A stretch of 19,880 nt of DNA from an uncultured Bacilli bacterium. GTDB taxonomy: Bacteria; Bacillota_I; Bacilli_A; RF39; UBA660. The DNA lies in the NCBI GenBank assembly GCA_944358275.1, contig CALVQZ010000076.1:1-19880 (forward strand), given 5' to 3'. The first letter of the stretch is position 1. Every line of letters begins with the position of its first letter. The notes beneath the pieces are model-generated. The model was not told the DNA's origin. It did no database searches and saw nothing but the letters and a program-made list of their open reading frames with translations. Below, in pieces: positions 13,765 to 19,880 of the stretch. The translations under genes and the position numbers were made by a program.

Positions 13765-14490
13765 TTATTTCCCAAACTCAGTTAATACTTTTTTAACATA
13801 AGCTGTATAATTATCATTATTATCTTGAATAAATACAGGATTTAATACTTTAATACCTGAATTTCCATTCTTTGTTCCTTCTATTAAGAAAAATTTTGAT
13901 TTCTTATTCTCTTTTGGATACACGAATTGTATCTTTTTAGGTTCAATAGAATTTTCTTTCATAAGTATAAGTACCTCAGTTAATCTTTTAGTATCTATTA
14001 CTATTGCTATATTACCACCATCTTTAAGCAATTTCTTTGAAATTTTAAAAATATCTATCAAAGATAATTCTTGTTCACACCTCGCTAATAGAATAGATTT
14101 AGTAGATGATTTTTTCATATCATACTTATAATATGGCGGATTTGACACTATTGTATCATAAAAATTATTTTCCATTTCAATATATTTTTCTTTTATATCA
14201 CCTAAAATAACATTTATTTGATTAGAAAGTTTATTATAACTAATGCTTTCTTTCGCTAAGTTATATGATTCTTCTTGTATTTCTATCGCATCAATTTTAG
14301 CAGTAGTTCTCTTTGAAAGCATAAGTGGTATTGGTGCATTTCCAGTACCTATATCAAGTATTCTTTTTACAGATTTATTTATAGTCACAAAATTAGCAAG
14401 TAAAATTGAATCAATTGAAAACTTAAATTTTTCTGTATCTTGATATATTTTTAATTCTCCATCCCACAATAAATCATTCAGTACTTTCAT
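13765..14490 (-). CDS. tRNA1(Val) (adenine37-N6)-methyltransferase-like protein (YabB)
   Basis: The 241 residues form a class I SAM methyltransferase: KILDIGTGN-type loop (RILDIGTGNAPIPLML, near 43-58), acidic IEIQEESYNLA (near 73-83) and the amino-methylase motif SNPPYY (near 114-119), as in TrmN6/YfiC. The N-terminal DGELKIYQDTEKFKFSIDSILLANF is characteristic of the YabB group, which methylates N6 of an adenine in tRNA. The gene overlaps the end of ricT by 17 bases; no strong ribosome binding site is visible, consistent with translational coupling. yabA, which separates these two genes in Bacillus, is absent. The exact tRNA target is inferred from family only. Confidence 0.88.
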   Translation of the reverse strand: MKVLNDLLWDGELKIYQDTEKFKFSIDSILLANFVTINKSVKRILDIGTGNAPIPLMLSKRTTAKIDAIEIQEESYNLAKESISYNKLSNQINVILGDIKEKYIEMENNFYDTIVSNPPYYKYDMKKSSTKSILLARCEQELSLIDIFKISKKLLKDGGNIAIVIDTKRLTEVLILMKENSIEPKKIQFVYPKENKKSKFFLIEGTKNGNSGIKVLNPVFIQDNNDNYTAYVKKVLTEFGK

Positions 14491-15268
14491 CTACTTTAAC
14501 CGTTAAATATTCATCTTCTTCAGTCAAAATTGTATAAGTTCTTTTTAATATATCTAATGATACAACTTTTCCTTCTTTTCCATCATACTTAACTCTTTCT
14601 CCAATATTAGGTAATCCTTTTCTATATTCAGTATAAACATCATTTTCATATGTTAAACAACATAATAATCTACCACATGCTCCATTTATTTTGCTAGGGT
14701 TTAAAGATAAATTTTGATTTTTTGCCATATTGATAGATACTGAATCAAAATTACACAAATAATTTGAACAGCATAAACACCTACCACACACACCTATGCC
14801 TCCAATTGCTTTTGCTTTATCTCTTACTCCTATCTGTCTTAATTCGATTCTTGTTTTAAATATAGCTGCTAAATCTTTAGCTAAATTTCTAAAGTCAACA
14901 CGTGAATCAGATAAAAAATGAAATAGAAGTTGTCCTCTATCAAAAGTAAAATTAGCATCTAATATTTTCATATTTAGATTATACTTTTTTATAAGTTTTT
15001 CACATTCAAAAATTGCTTTTTTTGCTAAATTAAGATTATATTTATGTTTTTTGTTATCTTCCTTTGTTGCTATTCTTAAAACATTTTTTAAAGGTAAATT
15101 AAGACATTTTTCATTTCTTTCAATTATTGATGTTACTGTCTTACCATATTGTAATCCCTGCTCTGTTTCTACTATAACATCTTGATCTTTTGATAGTTCT
15201 AAGTCATTTGGACTAAAAAAATATACTCTTTTATTATTTTCAAAAATAACACCAATTACTTTTTCCAT
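14474..15268 (-). CDS. ricT: PSP1-domain protein RicT (YaaT)
   Basis: RicT, with RicA and RicF, forms a complex in Bacillus that binds Fe-S clusters, promotes RNase Y-dependent mRNA maturation and affects sporulation and competence. The 264 residues show the PSP1 layout: an N-terminal VIGVIFENNKRVYFF strand pair, then LRQIGVRDKAKAIGGIG (near 160-176), the cysteine cluster CGRCLCC and later GACGRLLCCLTYE (near 177-220). These cysteines ligate the clusters. I choose the ATG at 15266-15268, with GGGAAG eight bases upstream; a GTG three codons earlier abuts that site. It lies directly after holB, as in Bacillus. RicA and RicF are not in the window. Confidence 0.92.
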   Translation of the reverse strand: MEKVIGVIFENNKRVYFFSPNDLELSKDQDVIVETEQGLQYGKTVTSIIERNEKCLNLPLKNVLRIATKEDNKKHKYNLNLAKKAIFECEKLIKKYNLNMKILDANFTFDRGQLLFHFLSDSRVDFRNLAKDLAAIFKTRIELRQIGVRDKAKAIGGIGVCGRCLCCSNYLCNFDSVSINMAKNQNLSLNPSKINGACGRLLCCLTYENDVYTEYRKGLPNIGERVKYDGKEGKVVSLDILKRTYTILTEEDEYLTVKVDESTE

Positions 15269-15285
15269 TAAATTCACTTCCCTAC

Positions 15286-16251
15286 TTAATTATTTTCCAT
15301 ATCAATAATTAAACTATCTAACAACATATTAGTATTTATATTATTTTTTAATAGTTTTTGTTTTTTAATAAGAATATTTACTTTATTTAATATTTTTTCA
15401 ACACTATTACCAAGAGAAACAGTATTTAATAATTTTTCATAATCATCAAAATACATTATATTTCTAGATAACTTATAATTTATTACATCTCTATAAAATA
15501 ATATCAAAAATTCAAAGAAATTAAATATTTCTTTTTTTTCTTTAAATTTATCTAAAAATATTTCTTTTTCATAAATTATACTTTTAATTCCCTTTGATTC
15601 ATAAAAATTTATAAATTTAATAACTGAATCTAAAAAATCTCTATGATATTGTTCTATATTATTTTTATCACTTATACCAAACACTGTAAATGATAATTTA
15701 TATAATGTAACCTCATCAGTAATATTATAATTTTTTATAAAATCCTGTATTTTATTGTTACTAAATTTAAGAATTTGACATCTTGATACAATAGTACTTA
15801 ATACAGAATTAACACTATTAGTAAGTAAAATTGCAATAATTCCAAAAGAAGGTTCTTCTAAAAATTTAAGTAAACTATTCGCTGCTGATGCATTAAGTTT
15901 TTCAGCTTCATATATTATATATATTCTATAGTTACTTTCAAGTGGTTTTGTATTAAAATTTTTTTGAAGTTCATCGAGTTGTTCTTTTTTAATAAATTGT
16001 CCATCTGGATATATTTTTTTTAATTCTTGATAATTTCCATCATCTATTCTCTTACATTTTGCACAATTATCATATTCTTCTTTTGTTGCATGTTCTTTAC
16101 ATAAAATACTCTTTACAAATGCTAAAACCATATCTTCAGCATATATATTATGGTTCATATCAAATAAGTATGCATGGGATAAGTTCTTATTTAATATATT
16201 TTTCATTTGTCTATATATTATTGGCTCATAATTCTTATAATCTCCAAGCAT
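15286..16251 (-). CDS. holB: DNA polymerase III subunit delta prime
   Basis: Delta prime is part of the clamp loader together with DnaX and delta. The 321 residues start with a HAYLFD segment that takes the place of a Walker A loop (no GxxxxGKT, as is normal for delta prime), then cysteines CAKC (near 60-63), RIYIIYEAEKLNASAANSLLKFLEEPS (near 105-131) and VLSTIVSRCQ with the SRC motif (near 148-157). AAGGAAG precedes the ATG. It follows the BofA-like gene by 12 bases and precedes ricT by 17, so it is within the operon. Bacillus has tmk and other genes upstream of holB; these are missing here. Confidence 0.93.
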   Translation of the reverse strand: MLGDYKNYEPIIYRQMKNILNKNLSHAYLFDMNHNIYAEDMVLAFVKSILCKEHATKEEYDNCAKCKRIDDGNYQELKKIYPDGQFIKKEQLDELQKNFNTKPLESNYRIYIIYEAEKLNASAANSLLKFLEEPSFGIIAILLTNSVNSVLSTIVSRCQILKFSNNKIQDFIKNYNITDEVTLYKLSFTVFGISDKNNIEQYHRDFLDSVIKFINFYESKGIKSIIYEKEIFLDKFKEKKEIFNFFEFLILFYRDVINYKLSRNIMYFDDYEKLLNTVSLGNSVEKILNKVNILIKKQKLLKNNINTNMLLDSLIIDMENN

Positions 16252-16263
16252 ATCATCACTTCC

Positions 16264-16449
16264 TTAAATAAAAAACAATATTATAATTGAAAAAAATGGT
16301 AACGACATAATACCAAATATTGACAAAAATGCGATCGTTACTATATTGATTGGTATTACAAAATTGAGTGGCCTTACCATCATATTAAAAACAAATAAAG
16401 TAAATCCAGAAAATACTATCTTTTTTAAAATATTGAATAATAATTTCAC
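16264..16449 (-). CDS. short BofA-like membrane protein (pro-sigma-K processing inhibitor family)
   Basis: The 61 residues are almost wholly hydrophobic with two membrane segments (near 10-28 and 33-60). The middle RPLNFVIPINIVTIAFLSIFG resembles the BofA pattern (P-N-ITV around the second membrane segment), and the position after recR is exactly that of bofA in Bacillus (87 residues). BofA holds SpoIVFB inactive in the mother-cell complex until the forespore signal. The start is GTG (16447-16449) after TTGGTGATTAT; the overlapping ATG runs into TGA. Because it is short and hydrophobic, the resemblance is supported mainly by synteny. Confidence 0.7.
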   Translation of the reverse strand: MKLLFNILKKIVFSGFTLFVFNMMVRPLNFVIPINIVTIAFLSIFGIMSLPFFSIIILFFI

Positions 16450-16485
16450 ATAATCACCAATAAATTATATGAATTATATTATTAT

Positions 16486-17085
16486 CTATGAAATCTCATT
16501 TCTATTATTCATAGCCATAGATAAAGTTACGGGATCCAAATATTCCATATCAGCACCTATTGGAATTCCATATGCTATTCTAGAAACTATTACTTCTTCA
16601 TCTTTTAATAATTTTGAAATGTATAATGCAGTTGTTTCACCTTCTAATGTCGGACTTATTGCAATTATTACTTCTTTAATATCTTCATTCTTAACTTTTT
16701 CAATTAAAGATTGTATTTTAATTTCATCAGGCCCTCTACCATCTACAGGAGAAATAAGTCCTTCTAATACATGATATCTACCATTATATGTTTTAGTTTT
16801 TTCAAGAGTAATTATATTTTTTACATCTTCAACTACACATATAATAGATGCATCCCTATTTTTATCTAAACATATTTCACATATTTCGTTTTCTGTTATA
16901 TTACCACAAATTGTACATTTCTTTATTTTTGATTTAATATCAACAATAGATTTTGAGAAAATAGATATATCTTCATCATCCATATTCATAATAGCAAATG
17001 CTAATCTCTCAGCTGATTTTTCACCAATACTCGGCAATTTTTTTAATGAATTTATTAAATTATTTAATGACTCAGGATAGTTCAT
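16486..17085 (-). CDS. recR: recombination mediator protein RecR
   Basis: RecR works with RecO (and RecF) to load RecA on gapped DNA. The 199 residues contain the helix-hairpin-helix LKKLPSIGEKSAERLAF (near 14-30), a four-cysteine zinc finger (C57, C60, C69, C72) and a Toprim domain beginning IICVVEDVKNI (near 81-91) with GLISPVDGRGPDEI (near 109-122), and the ending GADMEYLDPVTL. All normal for the family, including length. Its ATG overlaps the ybaB stop codon by one base, indicating translational coupling. In Bacillus recR also follows dnaX and yaaK (ybaB). Confidence 0.96.
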   Translation of the reverse strand: MNYPESLNNLINSLKKLPSIGEKSAERLAFAIMNMDDEDISIFSKSIVDIKSKIKKCTICGNITENEICEICLDKNRDASIICVVEDVKNIITLEKTKTYNGRYHVLEGLISPVDGRGPDEIKIQSLIEKVKNEDIKEVIIAISPTLEGETTALYISKLLKDEEVIVSRIAYGIPIGADMEYLDPVTLSMAMNNRNEIS

Positions 17086-17378
17086 TATAATAAACCAGCC
17101 ATTCCACCAAATTTTCCTAATTTAGCTTGCATATCTTTTTCTATTGCTTTTATATTTTCATTTGTAGCAACAACTATTAAATCTTGTAAAATTTCTATAT
17201 CCTCTTTTTCTAAAGATTCTTCTTCTATAGTTACTTTCGTTATTTCTTTTGTACCTTTCATCTCTACAGTAACAAAAGACTTAGTACAAACATATGTTTT
17301 ATTTTCTATTTCTTTTTTTGAATTTAATATTTCTTTTTGTAATTTTTGTGCTTGTTGCACCATAGCTTGCATATTCAT
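17085..17378 (-). CDS. YbaB/EbfC-family nucleoid-associated protein
   Basis: This small DNA-binding protein (YaaK in Bacillus) of ~97 residues starts MNMQAMVQQAQKLQKEI, the characteristic helix, and ends KLGKFGGMAGLL with the usual glycine-rich tail. Family members form dimers that bind and bridge DNA and are nearly always encoded between dnaX and recR. I take the ATG at 17376-17378, nine bases after GGAAGG. An alternative ATG at 17385-17387 would overlap dnaX by four bases but directly abuts the ribosome binding site. Confidence 0.93.
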   Translation of the reverse strand: MNMQAMVQQAQKLQKEILNSKKEIENKTYVCTKSFVTVEMKGTKEITKVTIEEESLEKEDIEILQDLIVVATNENIKAIEKDMQAKLGKFGGMAGLL

Positions 17379-17383
17379 ATTTA

Positions 17384-19162
17384 TCATCCTTCCATTTCTA
17401 CTAAATCTCTACCAAAAATATCTATTATATCATCGATAGTATCTAGTTCATAATTTTTATCTTCTATATTTTTTACTTCTATAATTTCTTCAAGCAAATC
17501 TATTTTACCATTTGTCTTCTTTAAATTCAAATAATATGGTCTTTCATCCATCCATTCATCCATAGTAATTGCAACTACCTTATAATCTTTTAATAATAAC
17601 TTACTTAATAATTCTCTTATTTTATTCATATTATTATCAATTTCTTCTACCATGCTAGAATACTTATAAGTTAGAAGTAAATGATCTTGTGAGGCTGCCG
17701 CTACATTTGCATCTTTCAAAATAGTTGCAGCATTCATATATTTTTTATCAATTAAATACTTATCTAATTTAAGAAAACTATCTTGAACTATTTTTTTATC
17801 TTTATTTGATGATAATGCGATAGTATTATTGATAAGTACTTTTTTATCGCTCGTCTGTGCTAATATATCTATTTTAATATTTTCTTCTTTAACTATGTCT
17901 TCTTCTATAACATTATTTTTTTCTTCTTTTGTTATATGATTTTCTATACTATTAGGTTTTTCTTCAATATTTTTTTCTATTTCTATATCTTTGTGTATTT
18001 TTTCTTGTTTTAATTCTTTTTTAGGAATACTTATCTTTTCTTTTTCAAGAACATTACAAACAAGTTTTACTTCTTCTTTTTTATCTAATTGATAGTCACT
18101 TAATAAAGATAATTCAAATAAAACTCTAGGATAGTTACTTTCTTTAATATCTTTATATAATTTTTCAAATTTAAGAACAATATTTTCAATTGAATCAATA
18201 TCAATATCATTAGATATTTCTATGATTTCTTGTTTTAATGAAATATTTTTCTTATCAAAATACTTTGGAGCCTTTTTACATATTAAAATATTTCTAAATA
18301 ACATAAGCATATTTTCTACAACTATAGAAAAGTTTTTATTATTATCGTACATATTTTCTACAATATCTAATATTTTTTCTAAGTCCCTATTTATGTATGA
18401 TTTAGATAAATCAAGTAATACATCTATAGATATAGTTCCTTTTAATATATATATATCATCAATTGTTACTTTTTTATCTGAATATGAACTAACTTGCTCT
18501 AATGTAGATATTGCATCTCTCATTGCACCATCACACATTTTTGATATTTCAGTAAGTGCTTCATCGTCTATCAATATATTTTCTTTTTCAGAAATATATT
18601 TTAATCTATTGAATATTTCATTTGTAGGTATTTTTTTAAAATCAAATCTTTGACATCTTGATATTATTGTTATTGGTAATTTTTGGGGCTCAGTTGTTGC
18701 CAAAATAAATATAACATATTCCGGAGGTTCTTCTAGTGTTTTTAAAAGTGCATTAAATGCTCCAGTTGAAAGCATATGAACTTCATCTATTATGTACACT
18801 TTGTATTTACATTTCATAGGTACAATTTTTATTTTATTTTTTAATTCTCTTATTTCATCTACACCATTATTTGATGCTGCATCTATCTCAATAATATCTT
18901 GTATTTCATCGACATTTTCATTTGAACAAATTTCACATTTTCCGCATGGTTTATTGTCTTTCATATCTAAACAATTAACCATTTTAGCAAATATTTTAGC
19001 TATCGTTGTTTTACCTGTACCCCTAGTTCCAGTAAAAAGATATGCATGGCTAACTTTATTATTTTCAATAGCATTATTAAGTGTTTTTATAATAAATTGT
19101 TGCCCATAAACATCTTCAAATCTTGAAGGTCGATATTTTCTATAAAGCGATTTATATGACAT
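17384..19162 (-). CDS. dnaX: DNA polymerase III subunits gamma/tau
   Basis: DnaX is the motor of the clamp loader. The 592 residues (Bacillus 563) have RPSRFEDVYGQ (near 11-21), Walker A GTRGTGKT (45-52), a zinc module (C64, C73, C76, C79), Walker B IIDEVHML (124-131), sensor TTEPQKLP and arginine finger SRCQRF (168-173). Residues ~375-440 are a low-complexity linker rich in Lys, Glu and Ile that leads to the tau C-terminal domain. GAAGGTG is well placed before the ATG, and an extended -10 lies at 19186-19194. Poly-A runs in the linker could allow frameshifting to a gamma form, but I see no convincing signal. The ending overlaps the ybaB leader. Confidence 0.96.
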   Translation of the reverse strand: MSYKSLYRKYRPSRFEDVYGQQFIIKTLNNAIENNKVSHAYLFTGTRGTGKTTIAKIFAKMVNCLDMKDNKPCGKCEICSNENVDEIQDIIEIDAASNNGVDEIRELKNKIKIVPMKCKYKVYIIDEVHMLSTGAFNALLKTLEEPPEYVIFILATTEPQKLPITIISRCQRFDFKKIPTNEIFNRLKYISEKENILIDDEALTEISKMCDGAMRDAISTLEQVSSYSDKKVTIDDIYILKGTISIDVLLDLSKSYINRDLEKILDIVENMYDNNKNFSIVVENMLMLFRNILICKKAPKYFDKKNISLKQEIIEISNDIDIDSIENIVLKFEKLYKDIKESNYPRVLFELSLLSDYQLDKKEEVKLVCNVLEKEKISIPKKELKQEKIHKDIEIEKNIEEKPNSIENHITKEEKNNVIEEDIVKEENIKIDILAQTSDKKVLINNTIALSSNKDKKIVQDSFLKLDKYLIDKKYMNAATILKDANVAAASQDHLLLTYKYSSMVEEIDNNMNKIRELLSKLLLKDYKVVAITMDEWMDERPYYLNLKKTNGKIDLLEEIIEVKNIEDKNYELDTIDDIIDIFGRDLVEMEG

Positions 19163-19185
19163 TTAAACACCTTCTTTTCAATTTA

Positions 19186-19194
19186 ATTATATCA
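19186..19194 (-). promoter_or_regulatory. extended -10 promoter for dnaX
   Basis: The minus strand reads TGATATAAT, a TGnTATAAT extended -10, about 24 bases upstream of the dnaX start. No strong -35 is present at 17 bases. It lies in the 86-base gap after tadA, where Bacillus carries the SRP RNA gene, which is not found here. Confidence 0.5.
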
Positions 19195-19219
19195 TTTTTA
19201 ATAACATAACAAAAGATTA

Positions 19220-19240
19220 TTTGATAAAAAATATATCAAA
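19220..19240 (-). terminator. weak hairpin after tadA
   Basis: TTTGATA and TATCAAA (7-bp arms at 19220-19226 and 19234-19240, 7-base loop) can form a stem just downstream of tadA. The following T run is poor (TAATCTTTTG), so termination would be partial at best. Confidence 0.35.
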
Positions 19241-19248
19241 CATATGTT

Positions 19249-19683
19249 CTATTTGTTTTTCCTAATTTTTCCAAAAAATGTATTTATTAGTTTTAGTATT
19301 TCATCTTCTAAGATTCCAAAAGAAATTTCAATTTTTTTATCTTTATATATTTGATTTGTAATTTCTTTTGTAGTATTATTTCTTATACCACAATAAACTT
19401 TTTTTATTCTTGTTTCTATAATAGCTCCAGTACACATAATACATGGTTCCATAGTTACATACATTTCACAATTTTCTAATCTCCAATCTTTATTTTTTTT
19501 ACATGCTTTTTCAATTGCAATAATTTCTGCATGCATCAATGCATTTTTAGTAATTTCTTTTTTATTATAACCTTTTCCTATAACTTTATTATTTTTTATT
19601 ATTACTGCACCAACAGGTATTTCATCTTTTTTTAATGCTTTTTTTGCTTCTTTTATTGCCAAATACATGTACTTTTCATTCAT
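19249..19683 (-). CDS. tadA: tRNA-specific adenosine deaminase
   Basis: TadA converts the wobble A34 of tRNA-Arg(ACG) to inosine. The 144 residues carry the zinc-dependent deaminase motifs HAE (51-53, His ligand and catalytic Glu) and PCIMC (80-84, two Cys ligands), with the N-terminal EIPVGAVIIKNNKVIGKGYN typical of TadA. The C-terminal FFGKIRKN basic helix is also normal. GAGGTG lies four bases before the ATG at 19681-19683. Upstream is only the parS repeat array, so any tadA promoter must lie inside or beyond it. Location before dnaX matches Bacillus yaaJ. Confidence 0.95.
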   Translation of the reverse strand: MNEKYMYLAIKEAKKALKKDEIPVGAVIIKNNKVIGKGYNKKEITKNALMHAEIIAIEKACKKNKDWRLENCEMYVTMEPCIMCTGAIIETRIKKVYCGIRNNTTKEITNQIYKDKKIEISFGILEDEILKLINTFFGKIRKNK

Positions 19684-19701
19684 ATAACACCTCTTTTTTT
19701 A

Positions 19702-19717
19702 TGTTTCACGTGGAACA
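19702..19717 (-). other. parS site 1
   Basis: Exact TGTTCCACGTGAAACA on the minus strand; the copy nearest tadA. Confidence 0.92.
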
Positions 19718-19740
19718 TTGTTATTTACTACTTACTTATA

Positions 19741-19756
19741 TGTTTTTCGTGGAACA
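19741..19756 (-). other. parS site 2, degenerate
   Basis: TGTTCCACGAAAAACA on the minus strand. Two central bases of the CACGTG core half are changed, so ParB binding should be weakened or lost, while its spacers remain intact. Confidence 0.7.
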
Positions 19757-19779
19757 TTGTTGTTTACTACTTGCCTATA

Positions 19780-19795
19780 TGTTTCACGTGGAACA
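19780..19795 (-). other. parS site 3
   Basis: Exact TGTTCCACGTGAAACA on the minus strand. Confidence 0.92.
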
Positions 19796-19818
19796 TTGTT
19801 GTTTACTACTTACCTATA

Positions 19819-19834
19819 TGTTTCACGTGGAACA
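19819..19834 (-). other. parS site 4
   Basis: Exact TGTTCCACGTGAAACA on the minus strand. Confidence 0.92.
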
Positions 19835-19858
19835 TTGTTGTTTACTACTTTACTTATA

Positions 19859-19874
19859 TGTTTCACGTGGAACA
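19859..19874 (-). other. parS site 5
   Basis: Exact TGTTCCACGTGAAACA on the minus strand. The spacer before it is one base longer (24), and six bases of the next spacer are visible before the window ends. Confidence 0.92.
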
Positions 19875-19880
19875 TTGTTA

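Larger units (their letters stand above)
19702..19880. repeat. tandem parS (ParB-binding) repeat array, truncated by the window edge
   Basis: At least five direct repeats with start-to-start distances of 39, 39, 39 and 40 bases. Each has a 16-bp parS core followed by a conserved 23-24 bp spacer whose commonest form begins TTGTTGTTTACTACTTACC. All cores point the same way and read TGTTCCACGTGAAACA on the minus strand, which fits the chromosomal consensus TGTTNCACGTGAAACA. The array begins 18 bases upstream of the tadA start and continues to the window end. ParB loads at such sites near the origin, spreads as a CTP clamp, and recruits SMC and the ParA system. Confidence 0.92.

Noticed and set aside
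12734..13766. CCCGGG palindromes considered as intrinsic terminators
   Set aside because: The identical 16-bp core is kept in three contexts, one of them inside coding sequence; the symmetric palindrome lacks a natural loop and is not followed by a proper T run. The match to the Noc site explains it better.
14890..14910. CACGTGAA near 14899 as another parS site
   Set aside because: Only the central ACGTGA part matches; the outer TGTT/AACA positions do not, and it lies inside ricT coding sequence.
17900..18030. Programmed frameshift in dnaX producing gamma
   Set aside because: A-rich runs occur throughout the Lys/Glu linker, but I found no A-AAA-AAG type slippery site with an upstream Shine-Dalgarno and downstream stem.
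19163..19248. SRP RNA gene between tadA and dnaX, as in Bacillus
   Set aside because: The gap is only 86 bases, AT-rich, and lacks the conserved GGAA/GCAA SRP hairpin.
19702..19880. Evenly spaced direct repeats considered as a CRISPR array
   Set aside because: The spacers are conserved between units, whereas CRISPR spacers differ; the 16-bp core matches parS, and no cas genes are present.
1..19880. DnaA boxes, tRNA or rRNA genes, insertion sequences
   Set aside because: I saw no TTATCCACA-type cluster, no tRNA-like cloverleaf and no transposase or IS ends in the window.

Overview
This is a very AT-rich, gene-dense piece of a Bacillota (class Bacilli-like) chromosome close to the replication origin. 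Almost every gene lies on the minus strand, read from right to left. The order tadA, dnaX, ybaB, recR, bofA-like, holB, ricT, trmN6, rsmI, ..., metG, tatD, 3D-domain protein, rsmA, yabG-like follows the Bacillus subtilis origin-proximal region in reduced form. The pth-mfd-spoVT block, which is further downstream in Bacillus, sits between rsmI and metG. Genes I would expect from Bacillus but do not find include tmk, yaaQ/yaaR, yabA, yazA, abrB, rnmV and the SRP RNA gene between tadA and dnaX. TGA is used as a stop (dnaX, ricT) and Trp is TGG, so this is the standard bacterial code and not the Mycoplasma code. SpoVT, a short BofA-like protein and a shortened YabG-like ORF suggest a spore-forming lineage or a recent descendant of one. 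The species cannot be named from the sequence.

Layout, left to right: 1-268 is AT-rich intergenic DNA with a bidirectional hairpin and a possible partial ORF leaving the window. Next come a short YabG-like ORF (269-484), a plus-strand FAD oxidoreductase fused to a Rieske domain (576-2042), and a convergent COG2509-type FAD dehydrogenase (2055-3455). A translation/repair/cell-envelope run follows: rsmA, a secreted 3D-domain protein, tatD, two small membrane proteins, and metG behind a T-box leader. After that lie spoVT with its own promoter, mfd, pth, rsmI, trmN6, ricT, holB, the BofA-like gene, recR, ybaB, dnaX and tadA. Many genes in the right half overlap or are separated by fewer than 20 bases and probably form one or two operons: clamp loader (DnaX, HolB), recombination (RecR, YbaB), RNA modification (TadA, TrmN6, RsmI) and the RicT adaptor.

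The most notable content is a set of cis-acting chromosome-organisation sites. At the right end, upstream of tadA, there is a tandem array of at least five 39-40 bp repeats. Each is built on a 16-bp ParB-binding parS sequence (TGTTCCACGTGAAACA on the minus strand); four are exact and one is degenerate, and the array reaches the window edge. About 6 kb away, three exact copies of TATTTCCCGGGAAATA, the sequence known as the binding site of Noc (the ParB-derived nucleoid occlusion protein), flank rsmI. One of these was copied as part of a tandem partial duplication of the rsmI 3' end. The window therefore carries binding sites for both members of the ParB/Noc CTP-clamp family, apparently multiplied locally by repeat amplification.
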